64,000 nt of DNA from Corynebacterium bouchesdurhonense (lineage in GTDB: Bacteria; Actinomycetota; Actinomycetes; Mycobacteriales; Mycobacteriaceae): contig NZ_LT546028.1 in NCBI RefSeq assembly GCF_900078305.2, positions 608,948-672,947 of the forward strand. The letters are read 5' to 3'. The translations under genes and the position numbers were made by a program. Positions within the stretch are counted from its first letter, which is position 1. Every line of letters begins with the position of its first letter. The notes beneath the pieces were generated by a model. The model saw only the letters and a program-made list of their open reading frames with translations. It had not been told where the DNA came from and did no database searches. Positions 32,749 through 41,635 of this stretch are shown here, one piece after another.

Positions 32749-35280
32749 ATGAAGAATTCAAGGAACCCCCGTCGCGTTGCTGGCATTTCGCTGGCCATCG
32801 CGGTCGCCGGCGCAGCTACGGTCGCGCCTGCCGAGGCGCAGCCGTCGCCCTCGTTGAGCACCCCGGCCCCGGATGCGCCGGCCGCCGCCACCCCGGCCGC
32901 GGCGCCGAAGGCCGATCCCTCCGACGTGAAGCGCATCGTGGCCACCCTGCAGAACGGCGTGGGCAGCTTGGAGCGCGCCGCGGGCTCCATCCTTACCCCG
33001 CACGCGGGCAGCGGCAGCGCCAACGCGCGCTACTCCTCCGGCGGCTGGACCTACACCGCGGTGGCGCACAACCCGTCGGCGGACCGCCTCTACGCAGTCT
33101 CCACGGGCGAGGGCGGCAAGCCGGCCGGCCACCTGCTGCGCTTCATCCCGTGGATGGATGAGGTCGCGGACCTCGGCGCGCTCGACCTCAAGGGTGTGGA
33201 CACCAAGGACATCGCCTCCGCCGCCTTCACCCCGCACGGCACCCTCGTGCTCTTCTCCGGCTCCCAGATCCGCACCATCGACCTCTCGGATGATGTGGTG
33301 AAGGAGCGCGTGGAGCAGATCACCGCCGTGCCCGTGAAGAGCCTGAAGCTGAAGGTGGAGGGCAACCCGGGTGACGTCGGGCTGCCCAGCGCGTGGGCCT
33401 CGCTCGGCGAGAACGAGCACGAGCTTTACGCCGTGTCCTCCTCGCCGGAGGGCCGCGAGTACAAGTGGGCGCTGGACACCACCACCGGCCGCATCCGCAT
33501 CTCCGAGCTGAAGGTCGCCGCCGGCGCCAAGCCGCAGGAGCTGGGGGGCCTGAACTACGCCTACACCAAGAACCGGGACACGCTGGTGTTCGCGGACGAT
33601 GAGGCACGTACCCTCGAGGTGCGCGGCGACGAGGTCACCGCCACAAACTTCGGCGGAGAGATCATCGACAACCTGCGCGAGATCGCCTACCTGCGCGTCG
33701 GCGCGCCGTACAAGCCGGTCACCCAGGTGGACAAGCCGGCCCCGCTGCCGGGCAGCGCACCGGTCTCGCCCACCACCAAGAAGGCCGCGCCCACCTTCAG
33801 CGTGCCCACCGTGGTTGCGCCCTCGTCGGAGCCGACCGCGTCTGAGAGCGCATCGCTTGTCGACGCACCCGAGGACCAAACCGCCACCCCCGAGCAGCCC
33901 GCCGACACCCAGGCCGTGCCCGCGGTGACCACCACCGAGGCTCCGGCGCAGGACCGCACCGTCAAGTTCACCGTCGCCGACGACGCCGGCCACGCCAAGT
34001 CCGGCGTAGCCGTGGAGATCGACGAGCTGGGCATCTCCACCAAGACCGACAAGAACGGCCAGGCCTCCGCGGAGATCCCGGCTTCCGCCGGCGACGTGAC
34101 CGCCTACATCGACGGCCAGCCCTCCACGGTGACCGCGGGCGAGCTGAGCCACCGCGTTACCCTGTTCGCAGGCACCGACGGCGAGGCTGACGCGCCCGCC
34201 GCCGACAAGGACACCGATAAGGCTGCGGCGTCGGTTGAGGTACAGCTCACCGTCAAACTCGCCGGCAAGGGCATTGCGGACGCGGAGATCACGAGCTCGG
34301 ACAAGAATGTAACAATTATTGATCCGAAGACTGACGCGAACGGCGTAGCGCTCATCCGGGTGCCCGCCACGGGTTCCTACCCGGTGAAGCTCAAATTCGG
34401 AAGTATTGAGAAGGACATCCGAGTTTCCGCGGGCGGCACTGATCGAGAGATCCAGTTGGATCAGCAGACCTCATCCGAGGCCAGCAAGCCCGCCACCGGG
34501 AAAACGGTCGAGGGGCAGACCATTAAGGTCCGTGTGGTGACCGCGAACGGGGACCCGGTTCAGTTCGCCCAGGTCTACAACATGGGCGCGACCAAGATCG
34601 AGACCCGCACCTGGGATAACCTAAACGACACCTCCGAGAACGCCGGTCTGACCGACGAGAACGGCTGGGTGGCTGTCTACATTCCGGGCCCGGTAGAGAG
34701 CGATAAAAAGCTGACGCTCTCGGTGAAGACGGCGCCGTCCGGTTACCGGACCACCTCCGAGGATGTTGTGGTGACCAAGGAATATCTCGAGCTGAAGCTC
34801 CCGAAGGCCTCCACCACCACCAGCTCCACCAAGTCGCGCCCGCAGGAGATCCTAGACGTGATCGAGGAGGTGCAGCCGCTGGTGGCCGCCATCGCGGGTC
34901 CGGCTGCGGTGGGCGCGGGCCTGAACGGCCGCTCCGGCAAGAGCACGACCACCAAGACCACGTCCGCCACCACCACGGCAACCACGGGCGTGCGCAGCAC
35001 CAACCTGAATGACACGGTGGTCACCGGCCGCACCACCGCGGCCTCCACCACGGCGGGGAAGAAGGCGAGCTCGGGCGGCTCGGCCAGCTCCGGCGGCTCG
35101 AACGGCGGCAGCAAGTCCACAAAGAGCACCAAGAGCAGCACGTCCACCACCAAGACCACCGCGCGTGACGGGGATCTGGCGGATACCGGTACCCCGATGA
35201 CCACGGTGATCACGCTGGGTGTGCTGGCGCTTCTGATCGGCGGGGCATACATCGCCTTCGGCCGCCGCCGAGACGCGTAG
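32749..35280 (+). CDS. Sortase-anchored surface protein
   Basis: An 843-residue exported protein. Signal peptide about 1-30 (ending AEAQ). A domain of about 250 residues resembles a beta-propeller-like surface module (YAVSTGEGGKPAGHLLRFIP; SGSQIRTIDLSDD). A Pro/Thr/Ala linker is followed by several carboxypeptidase-regulatory/Ig-like modules (TVKFTVADDAGHAKSGVAVE; VQLTVKLAGKGIADAEITSS; GQTIKVRVVTANGDPVQFAQ), a Ser/Thr/Lys/Gly-rich wall-spanning part and a sorting signal LADTG, hydrophobic helix, then RRRDA. Class C/E-type sortase anchoring is inferred from LADTG. ATG 32749 gives the signal peptide. A dispersed motif (33855-33866) encodes SLVDAP in the linker. Confidence 0.82.
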   Translation: MKNSRNPRRVAGISLAIAVAGAATVAPAEAQPSPSLSTPAPDAPAAATPAAAPKADPSDVKRIVATLQNGVGSLERAAGSILTPHAGSGSANARYSSGGWTYTAVAHNPSADRLYAVSTGEGGKPAGHLLRFIPWMDEVADLGALDLKGVDTKDIASAAFTPHGTLVLFSGSQIRTIDLSDDVVKERVEQITAVPVKSLKLKVEGNPGDVGLPSAWASLGENEHELYAVSSSPEGREYKWALDTTTGRIRISELKVAAGAKPQELGGLNYAYTKNRDTLVFADDEARTLEVRGDEVTATNFGGEIIDNLREIAYLRVGAPYKPVTQVDKPAPLPGSAPVSPTTKKAAPTFSVPTVVAPSSEPTASESASLVDAPEDQTATPEQPADTQAVPAVTTTEAPAQDRTVKFTVADDAGHAKSGVAVEIDELGISTKTDKNGQASAEIPASAGDVTAYIDGQPSTVTAGELSHRVTLFAGTDGEADAPAADKDTDKAAASVEVQLTVKLAGKGIADAEITSSDKNVTIIDPKTDANGVALIRVPATGSYPVKLKFGSIEKDIRVSAGGTDREIQLDQQTSSEASKPATGKTVEGQTIKVRVVTANGDPVQFAQVYNMGATKIETRTWDNLNDTSENAGLTDENGWVAVYIPGPVESDKKLTLSVKTAPSGYRTTSEDVVVTKEYLELKLPKASTTTSSTKSRPQEILDVIEEVQPLVAAIAGPAAVGAGLNGRSGKSTTTKTTSATTTATTGVRSTNLNDTVVTGRTTAASTTAGKKASSGGSASSGGSNGGSKSTKSTKSSTSTTKTTARDGDLADTGTPMTTVITLGVLALLIGGAYIAFGRRRDA

Positions 35281-35330
35281 GGGTCTCGCGCAAGGGGCCT
35301 CGCGCTGGGGGCTGTGCCCAAGCGCGGGGC

Positions 35331-35360
35331 TAGGGGGCGTCGAGAAGCAAAAGCCCCCTA
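35331..35360 (+). repeat. Dispersed SalI-core hairpin with perfect 8 bp stem
   Basis: TAGGGGGC (35331-35338) and GCCCCCTA (35353-35360) pair perfectly around TCGAGAAGCAAA. The right arm contains the stop codon of tyrA (minus strand). It sits between the convergent ends of the surface protein and tyrA, where a terminator is expected, but has no T-run on either exit side. Confidence 0.8.
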
Positions 35361-36374
35361 AAACACCTCGACGCGGCCGCCGAGCGACTCGATCTGCTGC
35401 AGCTGCTGCACCCACCCGGGGCCGCCTGGGTGGACGCGCATGACGGGGCGCGAAGAAATGGCCACGGGGGAGACGGACTCGCGGCGGGCGCCGGAACGGG
35501 CGGACATGCGCACGTGGGCGCGGTGCCCGGCCTCAGCGAGGTGCTCCATCGAGGGGTGCTCGGCGGCGAGGCTGTCGCGGGCGTCTTGCAGCACCTCGAT
35601 GAACTCGTCCAGCACGCCCACCAGCGGTTCCGCGTTGGTCTCGCACATGTTGCGCACCAGCGAGGGCTGCGTGCCGGCCACCCGCGTGGCGCCCTTGAAG
35701 GAGCCGGCGGCGAGGGACTGCGCGAGGGTGCGGCCGCGGTCGCCGACGATGGAGAGGGACTCCGCAATTACGTGCGGCAGGTGGGAGACGCGCGCGACGG
35801 CCTCGTCGTGCTTCACGGCCGAGACGGGGACGGACTCGGCGCCCACAAGCGCCGCCATGGTGCACACCTCGCGGAACAAGTCGGCCCAGGCGGCGGGCAC
35901 GCGCTCGACCTCTGCGGCGTAGTCGTACGTGACCACCCACGCGGCGCCCACAAACAGGCCCTCCTGCGAGGCGGCCCAGCCGGACGCCTCGGTGCCGGCC
36001 ATGGGGTGCCCGCCCACGTAACGCTCGAGCATGCCGCGCTGAGCAACCAGGTCGTGCACCGGGCGCTTCACGGAAACCACGTCGGTGATGCCGCAGGTGG
36101 GGGCGTGCGCTGCGATGGCGTCCAGCACCTCCGCCACCACGTCGAAGGGCACCGCGATCACGATCAGGGCGCCCACCTCCTCGGCGCGGCGCAGAACCCC
36201 GGGCAGGTCGGTGGAGACGTCGAAGCCGTCGGCCGCGGCCTTGCGCGCCCCCGCGCCGGAGTGCGTGTAACCGAACACGCGCTCACCGTGCGCCGCCAGG
36301 TCGCGCATCAGGGAGCCGCCGATCAAACCGTTGCCGATGATGCACACGGGGCGGAGGGTGGGGGTGTCGCTCAT
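35358..36374 (-). CDS. tyrA: Prephenate dehydrogenase
   Basis: A 338-residue enzyme of tyrosine synthesis. Rossmann motif GNGLIGGSLMRDL near residue 14; TDVVSVKRPV and GGHPMAGTEASGW are diagnostic, with the catalytic His in the latter block. The C-terminal dimerisation helices end in VQQLQQIESLGGRVEVF. No ACT domain is visible. The start is ATG 36374. The stop codon lies inside a dispersed hairpin motif. It diverges from the tadA operon. Confidence 0.93.
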   Translation of the reverse strand: MSDTPTLRPVCIIGNGLIGGSLMRDLAAHGERVFGYTHSGAGARKAAADGFDVSTDLPGVLRRAEEVGALIVIAVPFDVVAEVLDAIAAHAPTCGITDVVSVKRPVHDLVAQRGMLERYVGGHPMAGTEASGWAASQEGLFVGAAWVVTYDYAAEVERVPAAWADLFREVCTMAALVGAESVPVSAVKHDEAVARVSHLPHVIAESLSIVGDRGRTLAQSLAAGSFKGATRVAGTQPSLVRNMCETNAEPLVGVLDEFIEVLQDARDSLAAEHPSMEHLAEAGHRAHVRMSARSGARRESVSPVAISSRPVMRVHPGGPGWVQQLQQIESLGGRVEVF

Positions 36375-36446
36375 GCCGTCCGAGTGTAGGCGAGTGCGCC
36401 TGCGCGGCGGGGCGGGCGGGGCGGGGACGGACCACGCCGGGGCAAC

Positions 36447-36929
36447 ATGACGCAGGAGTACGAGGACGGCTACGCGGGCACGGTCGCGCGCGCGGACGGC
36501 GGCTGGGTGGTGCGCGAGTTCGAGGACGATTTCACCGACCTGAGCACCTCCATCAAGGCGGTGCGCGCGCTGCGCAGCGAGGGCGCGGCCTTTGCCATCC
36601 TCAACGTGGAGGAGGACTACCTGGTGGTGGTGCGCCCGGGCCCGAGTCGCACGCGCCTCCTGCTTTCCGACGCCACGATGGCGGTGGACGACGACTTCGC
36701 CGCGGACATCCTGGACGAGGCAGGCTACGAGGTGCCGGACATCGACCCGGACGAGCTGGATGACGTGGAGGCGTGGGCCGAGGGGGACTTCGCCATCTTC
36801 GAGGACCTCGGCCTGTCCGAGGAGCGTTTGAGCATCCTGCTCGATGACGACGCGGATCCGCGCGATCTCGCCGAGACCATCGCCGAGGACCTGGGGTTTT
36901 TGGACGAGCTCACGGATGCCGTTGGCTAG
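36447..36929 (+). CDS. tRNA adenosine deaminase-associated protein
   Basis: A 160-residue acidic protein conserved directly upstream of tadA in actinobacteria. It shows YAGTVARADGGWVVREFEDD, then IKAVRALRSEGAAFAILNVE and repeated Asp-rich blocks. Function is unproven; conserved linkage suggests a role in or near tRNA A34 deamination. It ends 14 bases inside tadA, so the two are coupled. It starts with ATG 36447. Confidence 0.85.
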   Translation: MTQEYEDGYAGTVARADGGWVVREFEDDFTDLSTSIKAVRALRSEGAAFAILNVEEDYLVVVRPGPSRTRLLLSDATMAVDDDFAADILDEAGYEVPDIDPDELDDVEAWAEGDFAIFEDLGLSEERLSILLDDDADPRDLAETIAEDLGFLDELTDAVG

Positions 36930-37392
36930 CCCCAGCCGCCCGGAGCGGGTGGCGCGGGAGCGGATGCGCGAGGCGCTCGCCCTGGCGCGGACCACGCCGC
37001 CGGGGGACGTACCCGTGGGGGCTCTGGTCTACTCGCCGTCCGGCGAGGTCATCGGCCGCGGCGTGAACCGTCGCGAGGCGCGCTTGGACCCCACCGCGCA
37101 CGCCGAGGTTGAGGCCATCCGCGACGCCGCCCGCACCCTCGGCTCGTGGCGCCTCGACGGCTGCGAGTTGGTGGTCACCCTCGAGCCGTGCACCATGTGC
37201 GCCGGCGCCATACTCGGCGCCAGGGTTCGCTCGGTGGTCTTCGGCGCGTTCGAGCCGAAAACGGGGGCGGTGGGCTCGCTTTTCGACGCCATCCGGGACC
37301 CGCACCACCTCCACCAGGTGGAGGTCCGGGGCGGCGTGCTGGAGGAGGAGGCGGCGCAGGTGGTGGGGGCGTTCTTCCGGGAGCGTCGATAA
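36916..37392 (+). CDS. tadA: tRNA(Arg) adenosine-34 deaminase
   Basis: A 158-residue zinc deaminase: HAE at 62-64 and PCTMC at 91-95 provide zinc ligands and the proton shuttle; RVRSVVFGAFEPKTGAVGSL follows. It converts A34 to inosine in tRNA-Arg(ACG), for which two identical genes lie 4-7 kb upstream. ATG 36916 overlaps the associated-protein gene. Two dispersed-motif copies lie in its 3' part (37278-37289 in frame as SLFDAI; 37383-37394 spanning the stop codon). Confidence 0.93.
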   Translation: MPLASPSRPERVARERMREALALARTTPPGDVPVGALVYSPSGEVIGRGVNRREARLDPTAHAEVEAIRDAARTLGSWRLDGCELVVTLEPCTMCAGAILGARVRSVVFGAFEPKTGAVGSLFDAIRDPHHLHQVEVRGGVLEEEAAQVVGAFFRERR

Positions 37393-37404
37393 GCAAACGC
37401 TCCT
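37379..37404 (+). repeat. Dispersed SalI-core hairpin over the tadA stop codon
   Basis: GGGAGCG, core TCGATAAGCAAA, CGCTCC: a GGAGCG/CGCTCC stem around the core. The tadA TAA (37390-37392) lies in the loop, so the element forms the gene end. Confidence 0.78.
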
Positions 37405-37485
37405 GTAATGGAATTGTTACCCCGCCCCAAGCTTTCGTCCCTACACTAGGTGGAACACGTTACGTCAACGAAAAGGAGATCCATC

Positions 37486-37722
37486 ATGGCTTTTGAAGGC
37501 AAGGGCGACCAGCTCAAGGGCGATCTGAAGCAGGCAGCCGGCGAGGTTACCGGCAACGAGCAGCTGCAGAACGAGGGCAAGGCCGACAGCCTCCTCGGCG
37601 GCGCGAAGGAGAAGCTCGCCGAGGCCGGCGACGCGATCAAGGACAAGGCCAACGAGGTTGCCGCCAAGGTCGAGGACAAGGTCAACGAGCACGAGGCTGA
37701 GAACGAGGCCGAGAACCGCTAG
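37486..37722 (+). CDS. CsbD-family stress protein
   Basis: A 78-residue hydrophilic protein with the CsbD signature (GKGDQLKGDLKQAAGEVTGN) and a highly charged helical tail (KDKANEVAAKVEDKVNEHEA). CsbD-like proteins are induced under general stress; the molecular role is unknown. A good ribosome binding site AAAGGAG lies eight bases before ATG 37486. The upstream gap contains a -10-like TACACT (37442-37447) without a matching -35, possibly an alternative sigma promoter. Confidence 0.9.
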   Translation: MAFEGKGDQLKGDLKQAAGEVTGNEQLQNEGKADSLLGGAKEKLAEAGDAIKDKANEVAAKVEDKVNEHEAENEAENR

Positions 37723-37775
37723 GCGCCTCGCGAGCAATTTGGCCGCGTGGACGCTCACCCGTTACGCTAGCTAGC

Positions 37776-37863
37776 GGTAGCGTGTCCGAGCGGCCGAAGG
37801 TGCTCGCCTCGAAAGCGAGTGTGGGTCAAACCACCGCGGGTTCAAATCCCGCCGCTACCGCCA
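37776..37863 (+). tRNA. tRNA-Ser (anticodon CGA)
   Basis: A class II tRNA with acceptor GGTAGCG/CGCTACC, anticodon loop CTCGAAA, a long variable arm and an encoded CCA (37861-37863). Confidence 0.95.
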
Positions 37864-37868
37864 AACAT

Positions 37869-37908
37869 AACCGGCACCACCTGCAGCCGCAGGCGGTGCC
37901 GGTTTTTT
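37869..37908 (+). terminator. Terminator after tRNA-Ser(CGA)
   Basis: AACCGGCACC and GGTGCCGGTT pair, with inner CCTGC/GCAGG, and are followed by TTTT. Strong intrinsic terminator. Confidence 0.85.
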
Positions 37909-37937
37909 AAAGTTTTGCACCCGGGAAGGATGTGGCT

Positions 37938-40316
37938 GTGGCGAAACTGCTGTACAAGCTTGGGCGCTGGTCCTACGTGCACGCGTGGCGCGTGATCCTC
38001 GCGTGGCTGCTCATCCTGGCGGCCGCGGCGGGTGCGGCGTTCGCCCTGTCCAAGCCGTTCTCCTCGGACTTTAACGTCTCCGGCACGCCGGCCATCGACG
38101 CGCTGCAGACGCTGGATGACAACTTTCCGGGCCAGGGCGGCATTGCCAAAGCCCCCAGCGTGAACCTCGTCTTCGCCGCACCCGAGGGCCAGCGGCTCGA
38201 CGCGCCTGCGTACATGGCGGCGATGGACGCCACCGTGGACTACATCCGCGACAACCTGGGCGGCATCGAGGGCACGGAGCGCTTCGGCAACCCGGTGCGC
38301 GTGAACCACGACCTGGGGCGGCAGGTGGTGGGGCAGATGACGGCGATGGGCCTGCCGGAGGAGGCCGCGAAGCAGGACGCGTACTACTTGCGCATGCTTT
38401 CCGACGACGCCCGGATCGGCTACACCACCTTCGAGTTCGACGCGGAGACCAACTTCGCCGTCACGGACGAGGACAAGCAGGTGGTGGCGGACGCCATGGA
38501 GATCGGGCGCGAAGCCGGCCTGCAGGTGGAGGCGGGCGGCCCCGGCTACGGCGACGCCATCGCGGTGAACACCACCTCCGAGCTGATCGGTATCGGCGTG
38601 GCCCTTCTGGTGCTCATGGTCACCTTCGGCTCCCTGATCGCCTCGACCATGCCGATTGTGGCCGCCGTGGTGGGCGTGGGCATCGGCGCGCTGGCCATCC
38701 TCACCACCACGCACTGGGTGGAGCTCAATGACGTCACCCCGGTGCTGGCCGTCATGATCGGCCTGGCGGTGGGCATTGACTACTCCCTGTTCATCCTGTC
38801 GCGCTACCGCCAGGAGCGCCGCCGCCTCCCGGGGCCCGAGGCAGCGGGCATGGCGGTGGGCACCGCCGGTTCCTCCGTGGTCTTCGCCGGCACCACCGTG
38901 TTTGTGGCGCTGGTGGCGCTCGTGCTGGCCGGCATCGAGTTCCTCTCCTGGATGGGCCTGGCCGCCGCCTTCACCGTGCTGGTGTCGGTGCTGGTGGCGC
39001 TGACCATGCTGCCGGCGCTGCTCGGCGCGTGGGGTGAGCGAGCCTTCGGGCTGAAGATCCCGGGCATCGCCGGCAACGCGGGCCCCGGCGCACGCCCGGG
39101 CAAGGACCTGGACACCCGCTCCATGGGCCGCAGCTGGGTGGGCTTTGTGCGCAAGTTCCCGGCCGTGGTCATGGCCGCGGTGGTGCTGGGCCTCGGCGCC
39201 ATGTCCGCCCCGGTGCTGGGCCTGGAGATGGCCCTGCCCTCAGACAGCACCTCCAACAAGGACACCACGCAGCGCAAGTCCGCCGACCTGATGGCGGAGG
39301 GCTTCGGCCCCGGCGTGAACGCGCCCCTGTTGATGGTGGTGGACGCCCACGCCGTGAACCCGGACGCCGAAATCCTCCGGCCGTACATGAACGCCATCCC
39401 GGATGCCGCCGGCGGCCGCGCCCAGAAGGCGGCCTTGGCCAGTTTCCTGTACGCGGTGCAGGAAACCAACGCGGTGGCCGGCATCGAGCACGCCCAGATC
39501 ATCGGGGTGAACGAGGACTTCACCGCCGCGCAGATCCTGGCCACCCCGGACGGCGGCCCGGAGGAGGAGCACACCCTTGAGGTGGCGCACGGGGTGCGCG
39601 AGTCCGACGCCCGGATCGAGGACGCCACCGGCGTGCACGTTGGCCTGACCGGGCTCACCGCCGTGCAGATGGACATCACCGAGGAGCTCTCCGGCGCCAT
39701 GCCGCTCTACCTGGCCATTGTGGTGGGCCTGGCCATCGTGCTGCTGATGATTGTCTTCCGCTCCATCATGGTGCCGCTGGTGGCCGGCCTGGGCTTCCTC
39801 CTCTCGGTCGGCGCCGCGTTCGGCCTGACGGTGCTGGTGTGGCAGGACGGCCTGTGGGGCCTGGTGAACACCCCGGCGCCCATCTTGTCCTTCCTGCCCA
39901 TCTTCCTCATCGGCGTCACCTTCGGCCTGGCCATGGATTACCAGGTCTTCCTGGTTACCCGCATCCGCGAGCACTACATCGAGCTGCGCGGCGCGGGCGA
40001 CCCGGAGGCCGAGCGCCGCGCGGTGGAGGAGGCCGCCGTGGAGGGCTTTACCCAGGGCGCGCGCGTGGTCACGGCCGCGGCGATCATCATGATCTCGGTG
40101 TTCGTGGCTTTTATTAACCAGCCTTTGCCGTTCATCCAGATCTTCGGCTTCGCGCTCGGCGCCGCCGTGCTGTTCGACGCATTTTTCGTCCGCATGTCCC
40201 TGGTCCCCGCCACCATGTTCATCCTCGGCCGCTCCACCTGGTGGATGCCCAGGTGGCTGGACCGCATCCTGCCCGAGGTCGATGTTGAGGGCACCGAATT
40301 GGAGGTAGCGAAGTGA
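37938..40316 (+). CDS. MMPL/RND-family envelope lipid exporter
   Basis: A 792-residue polytopic protein with two halves, each with a periplasmic loop and a six-helix membrane domain. Conserved membrane motifs are GIDYSLFILSRYRQE in the first half and FGLAMDYQVFLVTRIREHY in the second, the acidic/Tyr proton-relay positions of MMPL proteins. Corynebacterial homologues (CmpL) carry trehalose monocorynomycolate or related lipids; the exact substrate here is not readable. GTG 37938 suits the GGAAGG spacing; GTG 37932 is possible. Its stop overlaps tgt by 4 bases. Confidence 0.9.
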   Translation: MAKLLYKLGRWSYVHAWRVILAWLLILAAAAGAAFALSKPFSSDFNVSGTPAIDALQTLDDNFPGQGGIAKAPSVNLVFAAPEGQRLDAPAYMAAMDATVDYIRDNLGGIEGTERFGNPVRVNHDLGRQVVGQMTAMGLPEEAAKQDAYYLRMLSDDARIGYTTFEFDAETNFAVTDEDKQVVADAMEIGREAGLQVEAGGPGYGDAIAVNTTSELIGIGVALLVLMVTFGSLIASTMPIVAAVVGVGIGALAILTTTHWVELNDVTPVLAVMIGLAVGIDYSLFILSRYRQERRRLPGPEAAGMAVGTAGSSVVFAGTTVFVALVALVLAGIEFLSWMGLAAAFTVLVSVLVALTMLPALLGAWGERAFGLKIPGIAGNAGPGARPGKDLDTRSMGRSWVGFVRKFPAVVMAAVVLGLGAMSAPVLGLEMALPSDSTSNKDTTQRKSADLMAEGFGPGVNAPLLMVVDAHAVNPDAEILRPYMNAIPDAAGGRAQKAALASFLYAVQETNAVAGIEHAQIIGVNEDFTAAQILATPDGGPEEEHTLEVAHGVRESDARIEDATGVHVGLTGLTAVQMDITEELSGAMPLYLAIVVGLAIVLLMIVFRSIMVPLVAGLGFLLSVGAAFGLTVLVWQDGLWGLVNTPAPILSFLPIFLIGVTFGLAMDYQVFLVTRIREHYIELRGAGDPEAERRAVEEAAVEGFTQGARVVTAAAIIMISVFVAFINQPLPFIQIFGFALGAAVLFDAFFVRMSLVPATMFILGRSTWWMPRWLDRILPEVDVEGTELEVAK

Positions 40317-41566
40317 GTGAAGACATCACGTTTGAGCAGGGCATTGTGCTTGACGACGCACCCGGTGCGCACGGCCGCACCGGCACCATCCACACCCCCC
40401 ACGGCGACATCGCCACGCCCGCGTTCATCCCCGTGGCCACGAAGGCCACGGTGAAAACGCTCACCCCGGAGCAGATCCGTCAGACCGGCGCGCAGGCCAT
40501 CCTCTCCAACGCCTACCACCTGTACTTACAGCCCGGCCCGGACATCGTGGACGAGGCGGGCGGCGTGGCCGCCTTTGAAAACTGGCACGGCCCCACCTAC
40601 ACCGACTCGGGCGGCTTCCAGGTGATGAGCCTCGGCGTGGGCTTTAAAAAGGTGCTGGCCATGGACATCGCCGGCTTGACCGAGAGCGACATCCGCGCCG
40701 CGAACAAGGACCGCATGGCCCGGGTGGATGATGACGGCGTGGACTTCAAGTCCGTCATCGACGGCAGCGCGCACCGCTTCACGCCCGAGGGGTCCATGCA
40801 GATCCAGCACTCCCTCGGCGCGGACATCATGTTCGCCTTCGACGAGCTGACCACGCTGGTGGACACCCGGGATTACCAGGAGCACTCGGTGGAGCGCACC
40901 CGCCGCTGGGCCAAGCGCTGCCTGGACGAGCACGACCGCCTCACCCGCGAGCGGGTAGGTAAACCCAAGCAATCGCTGTGGGGTGTGGTGCAAGGTGCCC
41001 AGTATGAAGACCTGCGTAGACAAGCAACGCGCGGCCTGCTCGAGCTGGACCGGGAGGCGCGCGACGCAGGCAGGCGCGGATTCGGCGGCTTCGGTATCGG
41101 CGGCGCGCTGGAGAAGGAGAACCTAGGCACCATCGTGGGCTGGGTGACGGACGAGCTGCCGCAGCACATGCCCCGCCACCTGCTGGGTATCTCGGAGCCG
41201 GACGACATCTTCACTGCCGTGGAGGCCGGCGCGGACACTTTCGACTGCGTCGCCCCCACCCGCCTCGGGCGCCGCGGCGGCGTGTACACCCTGGATGGGC
41301 GTTTGAATCTCGCTGGCGCGAAGTTCAAGCGGGATTTCCGCGGGGTGGACGAGGAGTTCGGCGGGGACGTCTCCGAGAACTACTCGCGCGCCTACATCCA
41401 CCACCTGCTCAAGGCCAAGGAGTACCTGGCGGGCACGCTGTGCACGATGCACAACCTGGAGTTCATGATCCGCCTGGTGGACAACATCCGCGCCGCGATC
41501 GAGGCCGGGGATTACGAGGCGTACCGGGACGAGTTCTTGGGGCGCTACTACGCGTCCCGCCGCTAG
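40313..41566 (+). CDS. tgt: tRNA-guanine transglycosylase with the zinc Cys motif lost
   Basis: A 417-residue TGT that exchanges guanine 34 for a 7-deazaguanine in GUN-anticodon tRNAs. The catalytic elements are present: TDSGGFQVMSLG (first Asp) and ADTFDCVAPTRLGR (nucleophile Asp). The zinc site normally reads CxCxxC before NYSRAYLHHL. Here the aligned positions are F349, G351 and S354, while the His in TMHNLEF is kept. GTG 40313 overlaps the MMPL stop. A toxin-antitoxin pair separates it from yhhQ and gluQ. Confidence 0.9.
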   Translation: MSEDITFEQGIVLDDAPGAHGRTGTIHTPHGDIATPAFIPVATKATVKTLTPEQIRQTGAQAILSNAYHLYLQPGPDIVDEAGGVAAFENWHGPTYTDSGGFQVMSLGVGFKKVLAMDIAGLTESDIRAANKDRMARVDDDGVDFKSVIDGSAHRFTPEGSMQIQHSLGADIMFAFDELTTLVDTRDYQEHSVERTRRWAKRCLDEHDRLTRERVGKPKQSLWGVVQGAQYEDLRRQATRGLLELDREARDAGRRGFGGFGIGGALEKENLGTIVGWVTDELPQHMPRHLLGISEPDDIFTAVEAGADTFDCVAPTRLGRRGGVYTLDGRLNLAGAKFKRDFRGVDEEFGGDVSENYSRAYIHHLLKAKEYLAGTLCTMHNLEFMIRLVDNIRAAIEAGDYEAYRDEFLGRYYASRR

Positions 41567-41578
41567 TTGCTGAGGGTA

Positions 41579-41607
41579 TTGACGTTCTCACAGCCCCGCT
41601 TTACTCT
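41579..41607 (+). promoter_or_regulatory. Promoter of the toxin-antitoxin operon
   Basis: A -35 TTGACG (41579-41584), 17-base spacer and -10 TACTCT (41602-41607) lie just ahead of a strong ribosome binding site GCAGGAGGTGG and the antitoxin ATG. Autoregulation at this site is likely by analogy. Confidence 0.6.
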
Positions 41608-41635
41608 GTACCTGCGTCTTTGCAGGAGGTGGGCT

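Noticed and set aside
35331..35360. Simple intrinsic terminator for the surface protein or tyrA
   Set aside because: The stem is strong but no T-run follows on either strand, and the loop is the dispersed motif found in many other places.
41567..41635. Longer N-terminal extension of the antitoxin from an upstream ATG
   Set aside because: This would cover the promoter elements. A strong ribosome binding site points to ATG 41636.
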